Source: Falsirhodobacter sp. 20TX0035
GTDB lineage: Bacteria; Pseudomonadota; Alphaproteobacteria; Rhodobacterales; Rhodobacteraceae
NCBI RefSeq assembly: GCF_028307215.1
Contig: NZ_JAQMHV010000010.1
Span: 1-64,000 of the forward strand
DNA length: 64,000 bases
Direction of reading: 5' to 3'
Below, in pieces: positions 24,339 through 33,087 of this stretch (position 1 is its first letter; the number at the start of each line of letters is the position of its first letter). A program made the position numbers and the translations under genes. The notes beneath the pieces are model-generated. The model was given only the letters and a program-made list of their open reading frames with translations. It was not told where the DNA came from and ran no database searches.

Positions 24339-25064
24339 ATGACCGACTACGTCCTGTCCGAGGACACGCGGGCCAAGTACCGCAAGATCTCCACCGCCTC
24401 GCTGGCGACGGCGCTGTACAAGCGGGGCTTGCGCAACCAGTTCATCCAGAACGTCGTGCCCGTGGCCCCGAAGCCGGTGACGATGGTGGGGCAGGCCTTC
24501 ACCCTCCGCTACATCCCCGCGCGCGAGGATCGCAACGAGATCACGGTCTTCCGCAACGCCGACCACCCGCAGCGCGTGGCGATCGAAACCTGCCCCCCCG
24601 GCCATGTGCTGGTGATGGACAGCCGCAAGGACGCGCGCGCCGCCTCGGCCGGGTCGATCCTGGTGACGCGTCTGGCAATGCGCGGCGCGGCAGGTCTGGT
24701 GTCGGATGGCGGGTTCCGCGACGCCGAAGGCATCGGCAAGCTGGACATGCCCTGCTATCACCAGCGCCCCTCCGCCCCCACGAACCTGACCCTGCACGAG
24801 GCGCTGGACATCAACATCCCCATCGCCTGCGGTGACGTGGCGGTGTTCCCGGGCGACGTGATGGTGGGCGACCGCGACGGCGTGATCGTCGTTCCGGCCC
24901 ATCTGGCCGAGGAACTGGCCGACGAATGCCTTGGCATGGAAAGCTTCGAGGATTTCGTGCTGGAGCAGGTGCTGGATGGCGCGGCCGTGATCGGCCTTTA
25001 TCCCCCGACCAAGGAAGAAAGCCTGCAGAAATACCAAGCGTGGCGGGAAAAGACCGGCCGCTGA
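24339..25064 (+). CDS. RraA-like protein (HMG/CHA-aldolase superfamily)
   Basis: 241 residues. The fold signature AGLVSDGGFRDAEGI carries the Arg-Asp pair used by class II pyruvate aldolases of this superfamily, and GDVMVGDRDGVIVVPAHLAEE is the conserved metal/substrate strand. In sugar-acid operons RraA-like proteins may act as 2-keto-acid aldolases rather than RNase E inhibitors. That activity is inferred here from context. ATG 24339 has GGAG upstream. It is followed by a strong terminator. Confidence 0.82.
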   Translation: MTDYVLSEDTRAKYRKISTASLATALYKRGLRNQFIQNVVPVAPKPVTMVGQAFTLRYIPAREDRNEITVFRNADHPQRVAIETCPPGHVLVMDSRKDARAASAGSILVTRLAMRGAAGLVSDGGFRDAEGIGKLDMPCYHQRPSAPTNLTLHEALDINIPIACGDVAVFPGDVMVGDRDGVIVVPAHLAEELADECLGMESFEDFVLEQVLDGAAVIGLYPPTKEESLQKYQAWREKTGR

Positions 25065-25076
25065 CAGCCGGAACGA

Positions 25077-25108
25077 ACCGCCGAGGCCATGGGCCCCGGC
25101 GGTTTTTT
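25077..25108 (+). terminator. Rho-independent terminator of the dehydratase-rraA operon
   Basis: ACCGCCG (25077-25083) pairs with CGGCGGT (25097-25103), with an inner GGCC/GGCC stem, then six T residues (25103-25108). It lies 13 bp after the rraA-like stop. Confidence 0.85.
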
Positions 25109-25283
25109 CATGCCAGTTCGGCGGGCAGCGCCACGTTCACGCATTCGCCGGCACGGGCCAGCTTGACCGTCAGTTCGCCCGAAGGAACCTAAAACCTCGG
25201 CGGTTTTTTCACGCCAGTTCGGCGGGCAGCGCCACGTTCACGCGTTCGGCCGCGCGGGCCAGCTTGGCCGCCAGTTCGTCCGA
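25097..25283 (-). repeat. 101-bp tandem duplication of the Ldh2-type gene 3' end plus terminator arm
   Basis: Sequence 25097-25182 reappears at 25198-25283, offset 101 bp, with scattered substitutions. Both copies read CGGCGGTTTTTTC then CGCCAGTTCGGCGGGCAGCG. On the minus strand both encode the same C-terminal peptide, VNVALPAELA and stop, preceded by KLARA. Only the right copy belongs to an intact gene; the left is an orphan gene tail. Confidence 0.85.
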
Positions 25284-26264
25284 GATCGCCACACCCTTGT
25301 CCAGCGCGTCGCGACGCTTGCGCGCCGCGCTGTCGCCGGGCACCCGGACCGGGCCGGTGTTGCCCGCAGCCGGGGGATTGGTGCGGCAGGCCTCCGCCGT
25401 CCATTCGGACTGTTCGGTGAAGGCGTCCAGACCGCTGAACGCTTCGGGGTCCATGACCTGAAGGAACGCCGACTGGGCGAAGGTGCCGTTGTCGGTGTTT
25501 GCGCGGCCGCGCCCGGACAGGCCCTGCCCCAGCACGTCCACCATCAGCGCAAGGCCGAAGCCCTTGTGCCCTTTCAGCGCACCACCGAGCGGCATCAGCG
25601 ATCCGCTGCGTTCCGTCACCTCCGAAGGATCGTCGGTCGGCGCACCTTCGGCCGTCAGCGCCCACGCTTCGGGGAAGCGTTCGCCCTTCTTGGCCAGCTG
25701 CTGCGTCATCGTCGTCGTCGCGATGGAGGTGGAGACGTCGATCAGCATCGGGTCCGACCGGGTGGGCAGGCCCACGGCCAGCGGGTTCGGCGTCAGCACC
25801 GGCTTGCGCCCGCCGAACGGGGCCACGCGTGCGGCGCCGGGGTTCGAACAGCTGATCTGCGCGATCAACCCCCGTTCCGTCACCCGCCGCAGATAGGCCG
25901 ACAAGGCGCAGGTGTGGTGGCAATTGCGGATCGCCGCCGTCACCACGCCATGCGTCGCCACGCGGTCCATCGCCTGATCCAGCGCCTGCGTGAACAGCCA
26001 CGCCCCTGGCAGGAAACGCCCGTCCCAGACAAAGGTCGCGCCACGATCCGACACCACCTCGTAGCCGCCAACGCCATTCATCGACCCGTCCGCCAGCGCG
26101 TCCAGATACCAAGAGATCAGGCTGACGCCATGGGTGTCGTGGCCGATCATGTCGCCTTCGACCAGGATCTCGGCGGTGGCGGCGGCCTTGTCGGCCTCCA
26201 TCCCCGCGCGGGTCAGCATCGTTTCGGCAAAGGCGCGCAGGGTGTCGTGGGGGATGCGGGGCAT
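25209..26264 (-). CDS. Malate/L-lactate dehydrogenase family (Ldh2-type) NAD(P)H oxidoreductase
   Basis: 351 residues of the Ldh2/ComC/DpkA superfamily, which reduces 2-keto or cyclic imino acids. Motifs are GHDTHGVSLISWYLD, RNCHHTCALSAYLRR with the catalytic His, SNPGAARVAPFGGRKPVLTP, NPLAVGLPT, and GGALKGHKGFGLALMVDVL. ATG 26264 has GGAGAG upstream; ATG 26279 is an alternative. Last gene of the minus-strand dapA-like/SBP/ldh2 set. Substrate is unknown. Its 3' end is tandemly duplicated. Confidence 0.87.
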   Translation of the reverse strand: MPRIPHDTLRAFAETMLTRAGMEADKAAATAEILVEGDMIGHDTHGVSLISWYLDALADGSMNGVGGYEVVSDRGATFVWDGRFLPGAWLFTQALDQAMDRVATHGVVTAAIRNCHHTCALSAYLRRVTERGLIAQISCSNPGAARVAPFGGRKPVLTPNPLAVGLPTRSDPMLIDVSTSIATTTMTQQLAKKGERFPEAWALTAEGAPTDDPSEVTERSGSLMPLGGALKGHKGFGLALMVDVLGQGLSGRGRANTDNGTFAQSAFLQVMDPEAFSGLDAFTEQSEWTAEACRTNPPAAGNTGPVRVPGDSAARKRRDALDKGVAISDELAAKLARAAERVNVALPAELA

Positions 26265-26280
26265 GGTCTCTCCGGACATG

Positions 26281-26305
26281 AAAAGGCCGCGCCCGAAGGC
26301 GCGGC
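26281..26305 (-). terminator. Intra-operon hairpin terminator after the binding-protein gene
   Basis: On the minus strand GCCGCGCC-TTCG-GGCGCGGC, a perfect 8-bp stem with a UUCG tetraloop, is followed by CTTTT. It lies between the SBP stop and the Ldh2-type start. It probably acts as partial terminator and 3' stabiliser, lowering expression of the gene beyond it. Confidence 0.7.
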
Positions 26306-26316
26306 GCAAGGCGGGA

Positions 26317-27819
26317 TCAGCGGAAGCCGATCTGCGCCAGTTGCAGTTCCGAGTTGGCGGCGATCGTCGGCTGGTAGTCCAGACGCGGCGACACGCGGGT
26401 GAAGCCCACCATGTGGAACATCGGCACGTTGGCGATGATGTCGTTCTCGGCCACGCGGAACACCTCGGACCACATCGCGGCGCGCTCATCGCCCGAGGCG
26501 ATGGTCGCGTCGGCGATCATCTTGTCCAGCTCGGGGTTGACCACCATCGACTGGATCCCGTTCGAGGCGTATTTGACATAGGCCGTGAAGACGGGGTCGC
26601 CGGTGGCGTTGTCATGCATCGCTTCCGTCAGGGTCGGCACGCCGTCCTGGTTGAAGGGCCGCACGAAATAGGTGTTGTGCACCGACACGTCGTTCATCTG
26701 CAGTTCGACGTTCAGGCCGATGTCCTGCCACATGGCCATCATGGCTTCCATCGTTTCCGTCCCGTTCGGGAACAGGTTGTTCCGGCCCACGATCAGCACC
26801 TTGGTGTCCACCGGAACGCCGTCGGCCTTGGCTTCTTCCACCAGTTCCTTCGCGCGCTCGGGGTCATAGGGCCAGGGCTTCATGTCCTTGTTGTAGCCGA
26901 TGGTCGTCGGCACCACGAGCTGGCTCGCGATCTGCGCCTCCTCGGGCAGAAGGGTGCCGATCATCGCCTCGCGGTCGATGGCCAGGTTCAGCGCCTCGCG
27001 GATGCGGCGGTCGTCCAGCGGCGCCGTGCGCGTGTCGATGCGCATGTAGGTGGTTTCCGAGTTCGGATAGGCGAAGTCGGTGTCGGGGTTCGTCGCGTCC
27101 TGCATGGCGATAGACGGCACGATGTCGGCCTCGCCCGTCTGGACCATGGCCGCGGCCACCGCGCTGTCGGCGCGCGAGATGTAGGTCGCCTGCTCCACCT
27201 GCGGCTGCTCGCCCCAGTAATCGGGGTTGCGCTTCAGGACAAGCGACTGGCCCACGTTCCACTGGTCGAAGATGTAGGGGCCGGTGCCGACGGGCTTGCG
27301 CGTCAGCTCGTCCACCGGGGTGGCGGTGGCCGAGGCGATGGGCATCACCGTCATCAGCAGCGGCAGGATGGGCGATGGCGGGTTCGTGGTGATGTCGATC
27401 GTGTGGTCATCCTTGATGTCCACCGAGAATTCCATCCCGCCGAAATACTTGCCACCCACTTCGCAGGTCAGGTTCGGGTTCTTGTTGCGCTCCAGCGTGA
27501 AGGCCACGTCCTTGGCGGTGAAGGGCGTGCCGTCGTGCCATTTCACCCCGTCGCGCAGCTTGAACTGCCAGGTGTCGTCATCGACCTGCGACCATTCAGT
27601 GGCCAGGCGCGGCTTCAGCCCGCCATCGACATAGTCGAACTCCACCATCATCTCGTTCACGTTTTCGGAAACAACGCGGCCGACGTTCTGGCGTGCGGAC
27701 ATGCAGGGATCCACAAGATCCACGTTCTGCGACAGCACGACCGTGATGTTGCGGTCCTGCGCATAGGCGCCGGTGGCCATGAGGGCCAGTGCGGCCGTGG
27801 CGGTCAGATAGGCTTTCAT
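26317..27819 (-). CDS. ABC transporter periplasmic substrate-binding protein (DppA/SBP_bac_5 family)
   Basis: 500 residues. A Sec signal peptide (MKAYLTATAALALMATGAYA) is followed by the family 5 fold, with LRDGVKWHDGTPFTAKDVAF and GTGPYIFDQWNVGQSLVLKR near mid-protein. It binds the solute imported by the DppBCDF-like components encoded at 30-34 kb. A second ATG directly upstream (27822) is equally possible; GGGAGGAG precedes both. It is flanked by hairpins on each side. The companions (sugar-acid dehydratase, DapA-like lyase) argue for a sugar-acid or opine-like ligand rather than a dipeptide. Confidence 0.92.
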   Translation of the reverse strand: MKAYLTATAALALMATGAYAQDRNITVVLSQNVDLVDPCMSARQNVGRVVSENVNEMMVEFDYVDGGLKPRLATEWSQVDDDTWQFKLRDGVKWHDGTPFTAKDVAFTLERNKNPNLTCEVGGKYFGGMEFSVDIKDDHTIDITTNPPSPILPLLMTVMPIASATATPVDELTRKPVGTGPYIFDQWNVGQSLVLKRNPDYWGEQPQVEQATYISRADSAVAAAMVQTGEADIVPSIAMQDATNPDTDFAYPNSETTYMRIDTRTAPLDDRRIREALNLAIDREAMIGTLLPEEAQIASQLVVPTTIGYNKDMKPWPYDPERAKELVEEAKADGVPVDTKVLIVGRNNLFPNGTETMEAMMAMWQDIGLNVELQMNDVSVHNTYFVRPFNQDGVPTLTEAMHDNATGDPVFTAYVKYASNGIQSMVVNPELDKMIADATIASGDERAAMWSEVFRVAENDIIANVPMFHMVGFTRVSPRLDYQPTIAANSELQLAQIGFR

Positions 27820-27836
27820 CATGCTCCTCCCAAAGC

Positions 27837-27866
27837 AAAAAGCCCGCCCCCGGTCGGGGTGCGGGC
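27837..27866 (-). terminator. Intra-operon hairpin with U-tract between dapA-like and SBP genes
   Basis: On the minus strand GCCCGC and CCCC pair with GGGG and GCGGGC around GACC, followed by five T residues (27841-27837). It occurs in the 56-bp gap before the SBP ribosome site. It would attenuate read-through from the GntR-controlled promoter. Confidence 0.65.
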
Positions 27867-27875
27867 GTCGATCCG

Positions 27876-28781
27876 TCAGGCCGCGCTGCGCCGAGCCAGG
27901 CCGTTGGCCTGAAGGAACGCGCGCATCCTCGTGTCCTGCGCGGCGGTCAGGGGCCAGGCGGACGGGGCCCGCGTCGGCCCGCAATCCTGCCCCACTGCGG
28001 CCAGCGCCGCCTTCACGCCGGTGACGTTGGTGCCGTTCATCTCCTCGGCCCGAATCTCCTCGAACGGGGCCATGTCGGCGATCAGGGCGCGTGCGCAGGC
28101 ATAGTCGCCCCCTTCCAAGGCCGCGTGGATGGCCATCGACCGTTCCGGCCAGATGTTGATGAGACCGGAGGTGAACCCCCGGGCCCCCACGGCGTAGAAG
28201 GCGGGCGCCCACACTTCGGCCAGACCGCCCACCCACACGATGGAGGGGTCGGAGGCGGCCATCGCCTCGGCCAGCCGCAGCGGATTGGCCGAAGCCCATT
28301 TCACGCCGACGACGCCCGGCACCGAACACAGGTCGGCGATCGCGGCCGCGCCCATGGCGTCGTTGCGCAGATACAGAACCAGCGGCAGCCCGTCCGCCGC
28401 CTCGGCCACGCGGGACAGGTAGGTCTTGACGCCGCGGGGCGCGGTGAAGGGATCCGGCGGCTGGTGCACCATCAGGCCGGCGGCCCCGGCTTTGGCCGCC
28501 GCGCGGGCCAGACGGCAGGCGTCGCCCACGCTGCGCCCCACCCCGGCCAGAACCGGCGCGCGGCCATCGACCATGCCCGTGACGGCGTGGATCATCTCCT
28601 CCGCCTCTTCCATCGTCAGGCCGTAGAATTCACCCGTGTTGCCGTTCACCACGGGGATGTGCATCCCGGCGGCCAGCGCCTTGTCGATGATCGGCTGCAG
28701 ACGCGCGGGCGCGATGCGGTCCCCTTCGTCGAAGGGCGTCACCAGAATGCCCGAAATACCCGTCAAGGCCTGTTGCAGCAT
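27876..28781 (-). CDS. Dihydrodipicolinate synthase (DapA) family lyase/dehydratase
   Basis: 301-residue class I aldolase-fold protein. The start GISGILVTPFDEGDRI, NGNTGEFYGLTMEE (the GxxGE site), YLRN with the conserved Tyr and GVKWAS with the Schiff-base Lys are all present. In this context it could act on a 2-keto-3-deoxy sugar acid made by the IlvD/Edd enzyme, giving alpha-ketoglutarate semialdehyde or an aldol split. That is inference. GGAGGAGACG precedes ATG 28781. First gene of a minus-strand operon divergent from gntR. Confidence 0.88.
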   Translation of the reverse strand: MLQQALTGISGILVTPFDEGDRIAPARLQPIIDKALAAGMHIPVVNGNTGEFYGLTMEEAEEMIHAVTGMVDGRAPVLAGVGRSVGDACRLARAAAKAGAAGLMVHQPPDPFTAPRGVKTYLSRVAEAADGLPLVLYLRNDAMGAAAIADLCSVPGVVGVKWASANPLRLAEAMAASDPSIVWVGGLAEVWAPAFYAVGARGFTSGLINIWPERSMAIHAALEGGDYACARALIADMAPFEEIRAEEMNGTNVTGVKAALAAVGQDCGPTRAPSAWPLTAAQDTRMRAFLQANGLARRSAA

Positions 28782-28825
28782 CGTCTCTCCTCCGGTGGAT
28801 GAAGGCGTCGCTCCCCCGACACCTC

Positions 28826-28846
28826 TTGATTCTTATATATTAGCGT
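28826..28846. promoter_or_regulatory. GntR operator site 2 (gntR/dapA-like divergent promoter)
   Basis: The operator CTTATATATTAG is at 28832-28843 in the 122-bp divergent region. Toward gntR, TTGATT (28826-28831) and TAGAAA 17 bp later form a possible promoter with the operator in the spacer. The site could serve autoregulation and the minus-strand operon together. Confidence 0.6.
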
Positions 28847-28903
28847 TCTAGAAATCTCAATCTGTAAGTTCGTGCCGCTGGCCGCGCAGGAAGGACCAAA
28901 AGG

Positions 28904-29605
28904 ATGAACCCGACCTCCTATTCGGGGCTGGCGATGAACGACCAGCCCGCGGCGAACACGGTGCAGCGCATCCACGACGCGCTGCGCCAACGCATCATCA
29001 CGCTGGATCTTCCGCCCGGCACCGTCCTGTCGCGGACCGAGCTGACGGAGGAATACGGCGTCAGCCAGACCCCCCTGCGCGAAGCGTTGCAGAAGCTGGC
29101 CCATGACGGGCTGGTCACGATCCGCCCCCAGTCCAAGACCATCGTCAGCCGCATCGACACCGAGCAGCTGCGCGAGGCGCATTTCCTGCGCGTGGCGCTG
29201 GAAACCGAAGTGTCGCGCCGCCTGGCCGAGGATCTTCCCGAAGGCACGATCGCGCGCCTCCGCTCCATCATCCGGATGCAGCAGGCGGTGGGCGACGATC
29301 CGTCGCAATACCGCATCTTTCAGGAACTGGACGAGCTGTTCCACCAGACGCTGTTCATCGCGGCGGGCCAGCCCGACCTGCACCGGCTGGTGCGCGAACG
29401 GGCGGGACATATGGAACGCGTTCGTCAACTTCACCTCCCTCATCCCGGCAAGATCTCCGACATCCTGGAACGCCACACGGCCATCGTCGACCGGATCGAG
29501 GCGCAGGACGCCCCCGGCGCCATGGACGCCGCCCGCAGCCACCTGAGCCGGACCGTCCTGCAGGTCGAAGCGCTTCGCGAGAAGCACCCCGACTACTTCA
29601 CCTAG
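28904..29605 (+). CDS. GntR-family transcriptional regulator (FadR/FCD subfamily)
   Basis: 233-residue repressor. The N-terminal winged helix (QRIHDALRQRIITLDLPPGT, then SRTELTEEYGVSQTPLREAL) precedes a helical FCD ligand domain with likely metal-binding residues (DELFHQTLF, ERHTAIVDRI and ARSHLSRTV). The ligand is probably a pathway sugar acid or keto acid. It likely controls the three promoters carrying CTTATATATTAG. The stop overlaps that of the convergent hydroxyacid dehydrogenase in CTAG. ATG 28937 is an alternative start. Confidence 0.9.
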   Translation: MNPTSYSGLAMNDQPAANTVQRIHDALRQRIITLDLPPGTVLSRTELTEEYGVSQTPLREALQKLAHDGLVTIRPQSKTIVSRIDTEQLREAHFLRVALETEVSRRLAEDLPEGTIARLRSIIRMQQAVGDDPSQYRIFQELDELFHQTLFIAAGQPDLHRLVRERAGHMERVRQLHLPHPGKISDILERHTAIVDRIEAQDAPGAMDAARSHLSRTVLQVEALREKHPDYFT

Positions 29606-30540
29606 AGCACCGGCGTCAGAAGCGGCTGTCCGGCGTAAAAGGCCGCAAGGTTGTCCACCGCCAGCTGGTGCATGGCGTCGCGCGTTTCCACCGTGCCACT
29701 GGCGTGGTGGGGATACAGCACCACGTTCGGCAATTCCAGAAGGCGCGCGTCCGGTGTGGGCTCGTTCTCGAAGACGTCCAAACCGGCGCTGGCGATGGTG
29801 GCATTCTCCAGCGCCGCGATCAGCGCCTCCTCGTCCACCACGGTGCCGCGGGCGATGTTGACGAAGCTGCCATTCTCGCCCAGCGCGCGCAGCACGTCAG
29901 CCGAGATCAGATGCTCCGTGTCCGCCCCACCCGAGGTGGCGACGATCAGGATGTCCGCCCAATGGGCCAGATCGGTCGGGTTGTCGAAGAAGGTGTAGGG
30001 CACGTCCTTCTTCGTGCGGCCGGAATAGGCGATCTCCAGCCCGAACACCTCGCACCGTTTGGCGATGGCGCGGCCGATGTTGCCAAGGCCAACGATCCCC
30101 GCCTTCTTGCCGCGGGTCGACGTGGTCAGCGGGAACATCCCCATCTGGCCCCAGTCACCCGACCGCACATAGGCGTCCCCTTCCACCAGCTGCCGGCGGG
30201 CGGCCAGCATCAGCAGCACGGCCATGTCCGCCACGTCGTCCACCAGCGCGTCCGAGGTGTTGGTCATGCGGATGCCGCGGGCCTTCAGCGCCCCCACGTC
30301 GATCGTCTCGAACCCCGCCGAGGTGACGGCGATCATCTCCAGCGCCGGCATGTTGTCGAGGAAGGTCGTGTCCACATGCAGATGGCCGTTGCAGAACATC
30401 GCCCGGCAGCGCGGCCCGAATTCCGCTAGAAAGGCCGGCTTGTCGGTCGCACGGTCATAGCGGTGGCAGGTGTAAGCTTCCTCCAGCTGCGCCATCTGAA
30501 GCGCGCGGGGGGTGAAGGCGACCAGAAGATCGGGTTTCAT
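29602..30540 (-). CDS. NAD(P)-dependent D-2-hydroxyacid dehydrogenase
   Basis: 312 residues reducing a 2-keto acid such as glyoxylate or hydroxypyruvate to the D-2-hydroxy acid. The Rossmann motif GIVGLGNIGRAIAKR is central. The catalytic set is Arg in NIARGTVVDEEAL, Glu in DVFENEPTPDARL and His in VVLYPHHASGT. It overlaps the ABC ATPase stop by 4 bp (ATGA), making it the last gene of the transporter operon. It may dispose of glyoxylate or glycolaldehyde-derived product from sugar-acid cleavage. Confidence 0.88.
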   Translation of the reverse strand: MKPDLLVAFTPRALQMAQLEEAYTCHRYDRATDKPAFLAEFGPRCRAMFCNGHLHVDTTFLDNMPALEMIAVTSAGFETIDVGALKARGIRMTNTSDALVDDVADMAVLLMLAARRQLVEGDAYVRSGDWGQMGMFPLTTSTRGKKAGIVGLGNIGRAIAKRCEVFGLEIAYSGRTKKDVPYTFFDNPTDLAHWADILIVATSGGADTEHLISADVLRALGENGSFVNIARGTVVDEEALIAALENATIASAGLDVFENEPTPDARLLELPNVVLYPHHASGTVETRDAMHQLAVDNLAAFYAGQPLLTPVL

Positions 30541-32168
30541 GCGACGGCAGTCTCCATGTTGCGGCGCGCGTCCCGGCGGGCGGCCTGGACATTGGGATCG
30601 GGATCAAGGCTCGCGGCCAGAAGCGCGCGGGTATACTCCTCGCGCGGGTGGTCGAAGACCTGGCGCACGGGCCCTTCCTCGACGATGCGGCCCGCCTTCA
30701 TGACGATCACACGGTCGGCGAAGTCCCGCACCACGGGAAGATCGTGGGCGATGAACAGGTAGGACAGATCGAATTCCTTCCGCAGCCCGTCCAGAAGCTG
30801 GATGACCTGCGCCTGGATCGACACGTCCAGCGCCGACACGGCTTCGTCGCAGATGATCAGGCTCGGCTCCATCGCCAGGGCGCGGGCGATGGCGATCCGC
30901 TGCCGCTGCCCGCCCGAGAACTGGTGCGGATAGCGCGCGGCCATTTCCGGATGCAGGCCCACCTTGGTCAGCAGTTCCGACACGCGGCCCCGCCATTGGG
31001 ACTTCGGCAGGATGTCGGGATGAATGGCCCAGGCCTCGGCGATGATCTGGTAGACCGTCATCCGCGGGTTCAGCGATTGGGTCGGATCCTGGAACACCAT
31101 CTGGATGTCCCGGCGCATCTTGAACAGGTCCTTCGGCGCCATCGTCACCAGATCGCGGCCACGATAGATGGCCTTGCCGCCGTTCGGCTCCTCCAGCCGC
31201 AAAAGGGCGCGGGCGAGGGTCGACTTGCCCGATCCGCTTTCCCCCACCACGGCCACGGTTTCGCCGGGCATGATGGTGAAGGTGACGCCCTTCAGCGCGT
31301 GGAACGCGCCATAGGATTTCTGCAGCGACTGCACCTTCAGCAGCGGCTCCCCATCCCGGTCGCCCTCGACCGGCATCTCGCCCTTGCCGGGGGCCGCGCC
31401 GATCAGCTTCTTCGTATAGGGGTGCTGGGGGTTGGTGTAGACCTCGGCGGCCTGCCCCGTCTCCACCACGCGGCCGCCGTTCATCACGACGACGCGGTCC
31501 GCGATTTCGGCCACCACGCCCAGGTCGTGGGTGATCAGCAGGATGCCCATGCCGGTTTCCTTCTGCAGCTCCTGCATCAGGGACAGCACCTCGGCCTGCA
31601 CGGTCACATCCAGCGCGGTCGTGGGTTCGTCCGCGATCAGGATGTCAGGCTTCATCGCCACGGCCATCGCGATCATCAGCCGCTGCCGCTGCCCGCCCGA
31701 GAACTGGTGCGGATACTTGTTCAGCGCCGCCTCCGGCTCGGGCAGGCCCACGCGCTTCAGAAGGGCCAGCGCCCGGGCATGTGCGTCGGCCTGCGGCGTG
31801 CCGTGGACGCGCATGATCTCGGCGATCTGCCAGCCCACAGTGTAGACGGGGTTCAGGTGGGCCAGCGGATCCTGGAAGACCATGGCGATGCGCTTGCCGT
31901 TGATGCGGCGGCGCTCCTCGTCCGTCATCTTCAGCAGGTCCTTGCCGTCCAGCAGGATCTTGCCCTGCCGGATGCGGCCCGGCGGCATGTCGATCAGGTT
32001 CATCACGGCCGAGGCCGAGACGGACTTGCCCGACCCGGATTCGCCCAGGATCGCCAGCGTCTCGCCGCGGTCGAGGTGCCAGGACACGTCCTCCACCGCC
32101 TTCACGACGCCTTGCGCGGTGTGGAATTCCACCGACAGGTTGCGGACTTCCAGCAGATGATCAGCCAT
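30537..32168 (-). CDS. Dipeptide/oligopeptide-type ABC transporter, fused double ATPase (DppD-DppF)
   Basis: 543 residues with two complete nucleotide-binding domains in tandem. Domain 1 has Walker A GESGSGKSVSAS, signature FSGGQRQRLMIAMA and DEPTTALD. Domain 2 has GESGSGKSTLAR, SGGQRQRIAIARA and DEAVSALD. After each is the oligopeptide-type C-terminal region (HPYTKKLIGAAPG and REEYTRALLAASLDPD). It powers uptake by the two permeases immediately upstream, with an 8-bp overlap. Confidence 0.93.
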   Translation of the reverse strand: MADHLLEVRNLSVEFHTAQGVVKAVEDVSWHLDRGETLAILGESGSGKSVSASAVMNLIDMPPGRIRQGKILLDGKDLLKMTDEERRRINGKRIAMVFQDPLAHLNPVYTVGWQIAEIMRVHGTPQADAHARALALLKRVGLPEPEAALNKYPHQFSGGQRQRLMIAMAVAMKPDILIADEPTTALDVTVQAEVLSLMQELQKETGMGILLITHDLGVVAEIADRVVVMNGGRVVETGQAAEVYTNPQHPYTKKLIGAAPGKGEMPVEGDRDGEPLLKVQSLQKSYGAFHALKGVTFTIMPGETVAVVGESGSGKSTLARALLRLEEPNGGKAIYRGRDLVTMAPKDLFKMRRDIQMVFQDPTQSLNPRMTVYQIIAEAWAIHPDILPKSQWRGRVSELLTKVGLHPEMAARYPHQFSGGQRQRIAIARALAMEPSLIICDEAVSALDVSIQAQVIQLLDGLRKEFDLSYLFIAHDLPVVRDFADRVIVMKAGRIVEEGPVRQVFDHPREEYTRALLAASLDPDPNVQAARRDARRNMETAVA

Positions 32169-33084
32169 TCTTGCGTCCTCCCATTTCCAGCCGCCAGCGT
32201 TGCGCGGGATCCAGCGCGATGCGCAGCCAGTTGGAGATCAGGTTCAGTGACAGCGTCGTCAGGATGATGGCCAGACCCGGCCAGAACGACAGCCACCACG
32301 CGTTCGTCAGATAGGCGCGGCCCTGCGACACCATCAGGCCCCACGTGATCTCGGGCGCCTGAATGCCGATCCCGAGGAACGAGAGCGAGCTTTCGGCCAG
32401 CATCACGAAGGCGAAGTCCAGCGTCGCGATGGTGATCAGCGTCGGCAGGATCACCGGCAGGATGTGGCGGAAGATGATGCGGGTGGAGGAGGCGCCCATG
32501 ACGGTGGCGGCCTGCACGAACATCCGCTCGCGGATCTCCAGCACCTCGGCCCGGGCGGTGCGCAGGTAGACGGGGATGCGGGTGATCGCCAGCACGATGA
32601 TGATGTTGGTCACGCTGGGCTCCAGCATGTAAAGCACGATCACCGCCAGCAGAAGCGAGGGGAAGGACATGATCACGTCCGCAAAGCGGGGGATGATCTG
32701 GCCAAGGCGGCCGCGCGAATAGCCCGCCACCAGCCCCAGGCAGGTGCCGATGATCATGGAGCAGAGGACCGCCCCCGCCGCCACCATCATGGTGTTCTGC
32801 GCCGCGATGATCACCCGGGGCAGCAGCGGCCGGCCCAGCGAATCCGCGCCTAGCATCATGGCCCAGCCCAGGTCGAACTGGAACGGCGGCGCGTTGCGGC
32901 CGCGCAGGTTCAGCCCGCCCGCCGCGTCGCCCATCAGCCAAGGCCCGAACAGGGCGCAGAAGATCACGACGGCCAGGAACAGCATGGCCACGAAAGCGAA
33001 CTTGTCCGCCCAGAGGAGTTTGAGGAAGGTGCCGAAGGGTCCCTTACCGCGCGGCGTCGTCGTCGCTGTGTCTGTCATCGCCAT
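32161..33084 (-). CDS. ABC transporter permease (DppC/OppC type)
   Basis: 307 residues with a cytoplasmic N-terminus, about six membrane helices and the BPD_transp_1 EAA-type loop (RTARAEVLEIRERMFVQAAT, MGASSTRIIFRHILPVILP). The DppC-type linker APPFQFDLGWAMMLGADSLG follows helix 1. ATG 33078 is an alternative start. It lies 3 bp after the DppB-like stop, in one operon. Confidence 0.92.
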   Translation of the reverse strand: MAMTDTATTTPRGKGPFGTFLKLLWADKFAFVAMLFLAVVIFCALFGPWLMGDAAGGLNLRGRNAPPFQFDLGWAMMLGADSLGRPLLPRVIIAAQNTMMVAAGAVLCSMIIGTCLGLVAGYSRGRLGQIIPRFADVIMSFPSLLLAVIVLYMLEPSVTNIIIVLAITRIPVYLRTARAEVLEIRERMFVQAATVMGASSTRIIFRHILPVILPTLITIATLDFAFVMLAESSLSFLGIGIQAPEITWGLMVSQGRAYLTNAWWLSFWPGLAIILTTLSLNLISNWLRIALDPAQRWRLEMGGRKNG

Positions 33085-33087
33085 CGC

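Noticed and set aside
22479-25037. 852-codon minus-strand open frame opposite the dehydratase and RraA-like genes
   Set aside because: Spans two well-supported plus-strand genes and is rich in His/Gly/Arg repeats typical of antisense frames.
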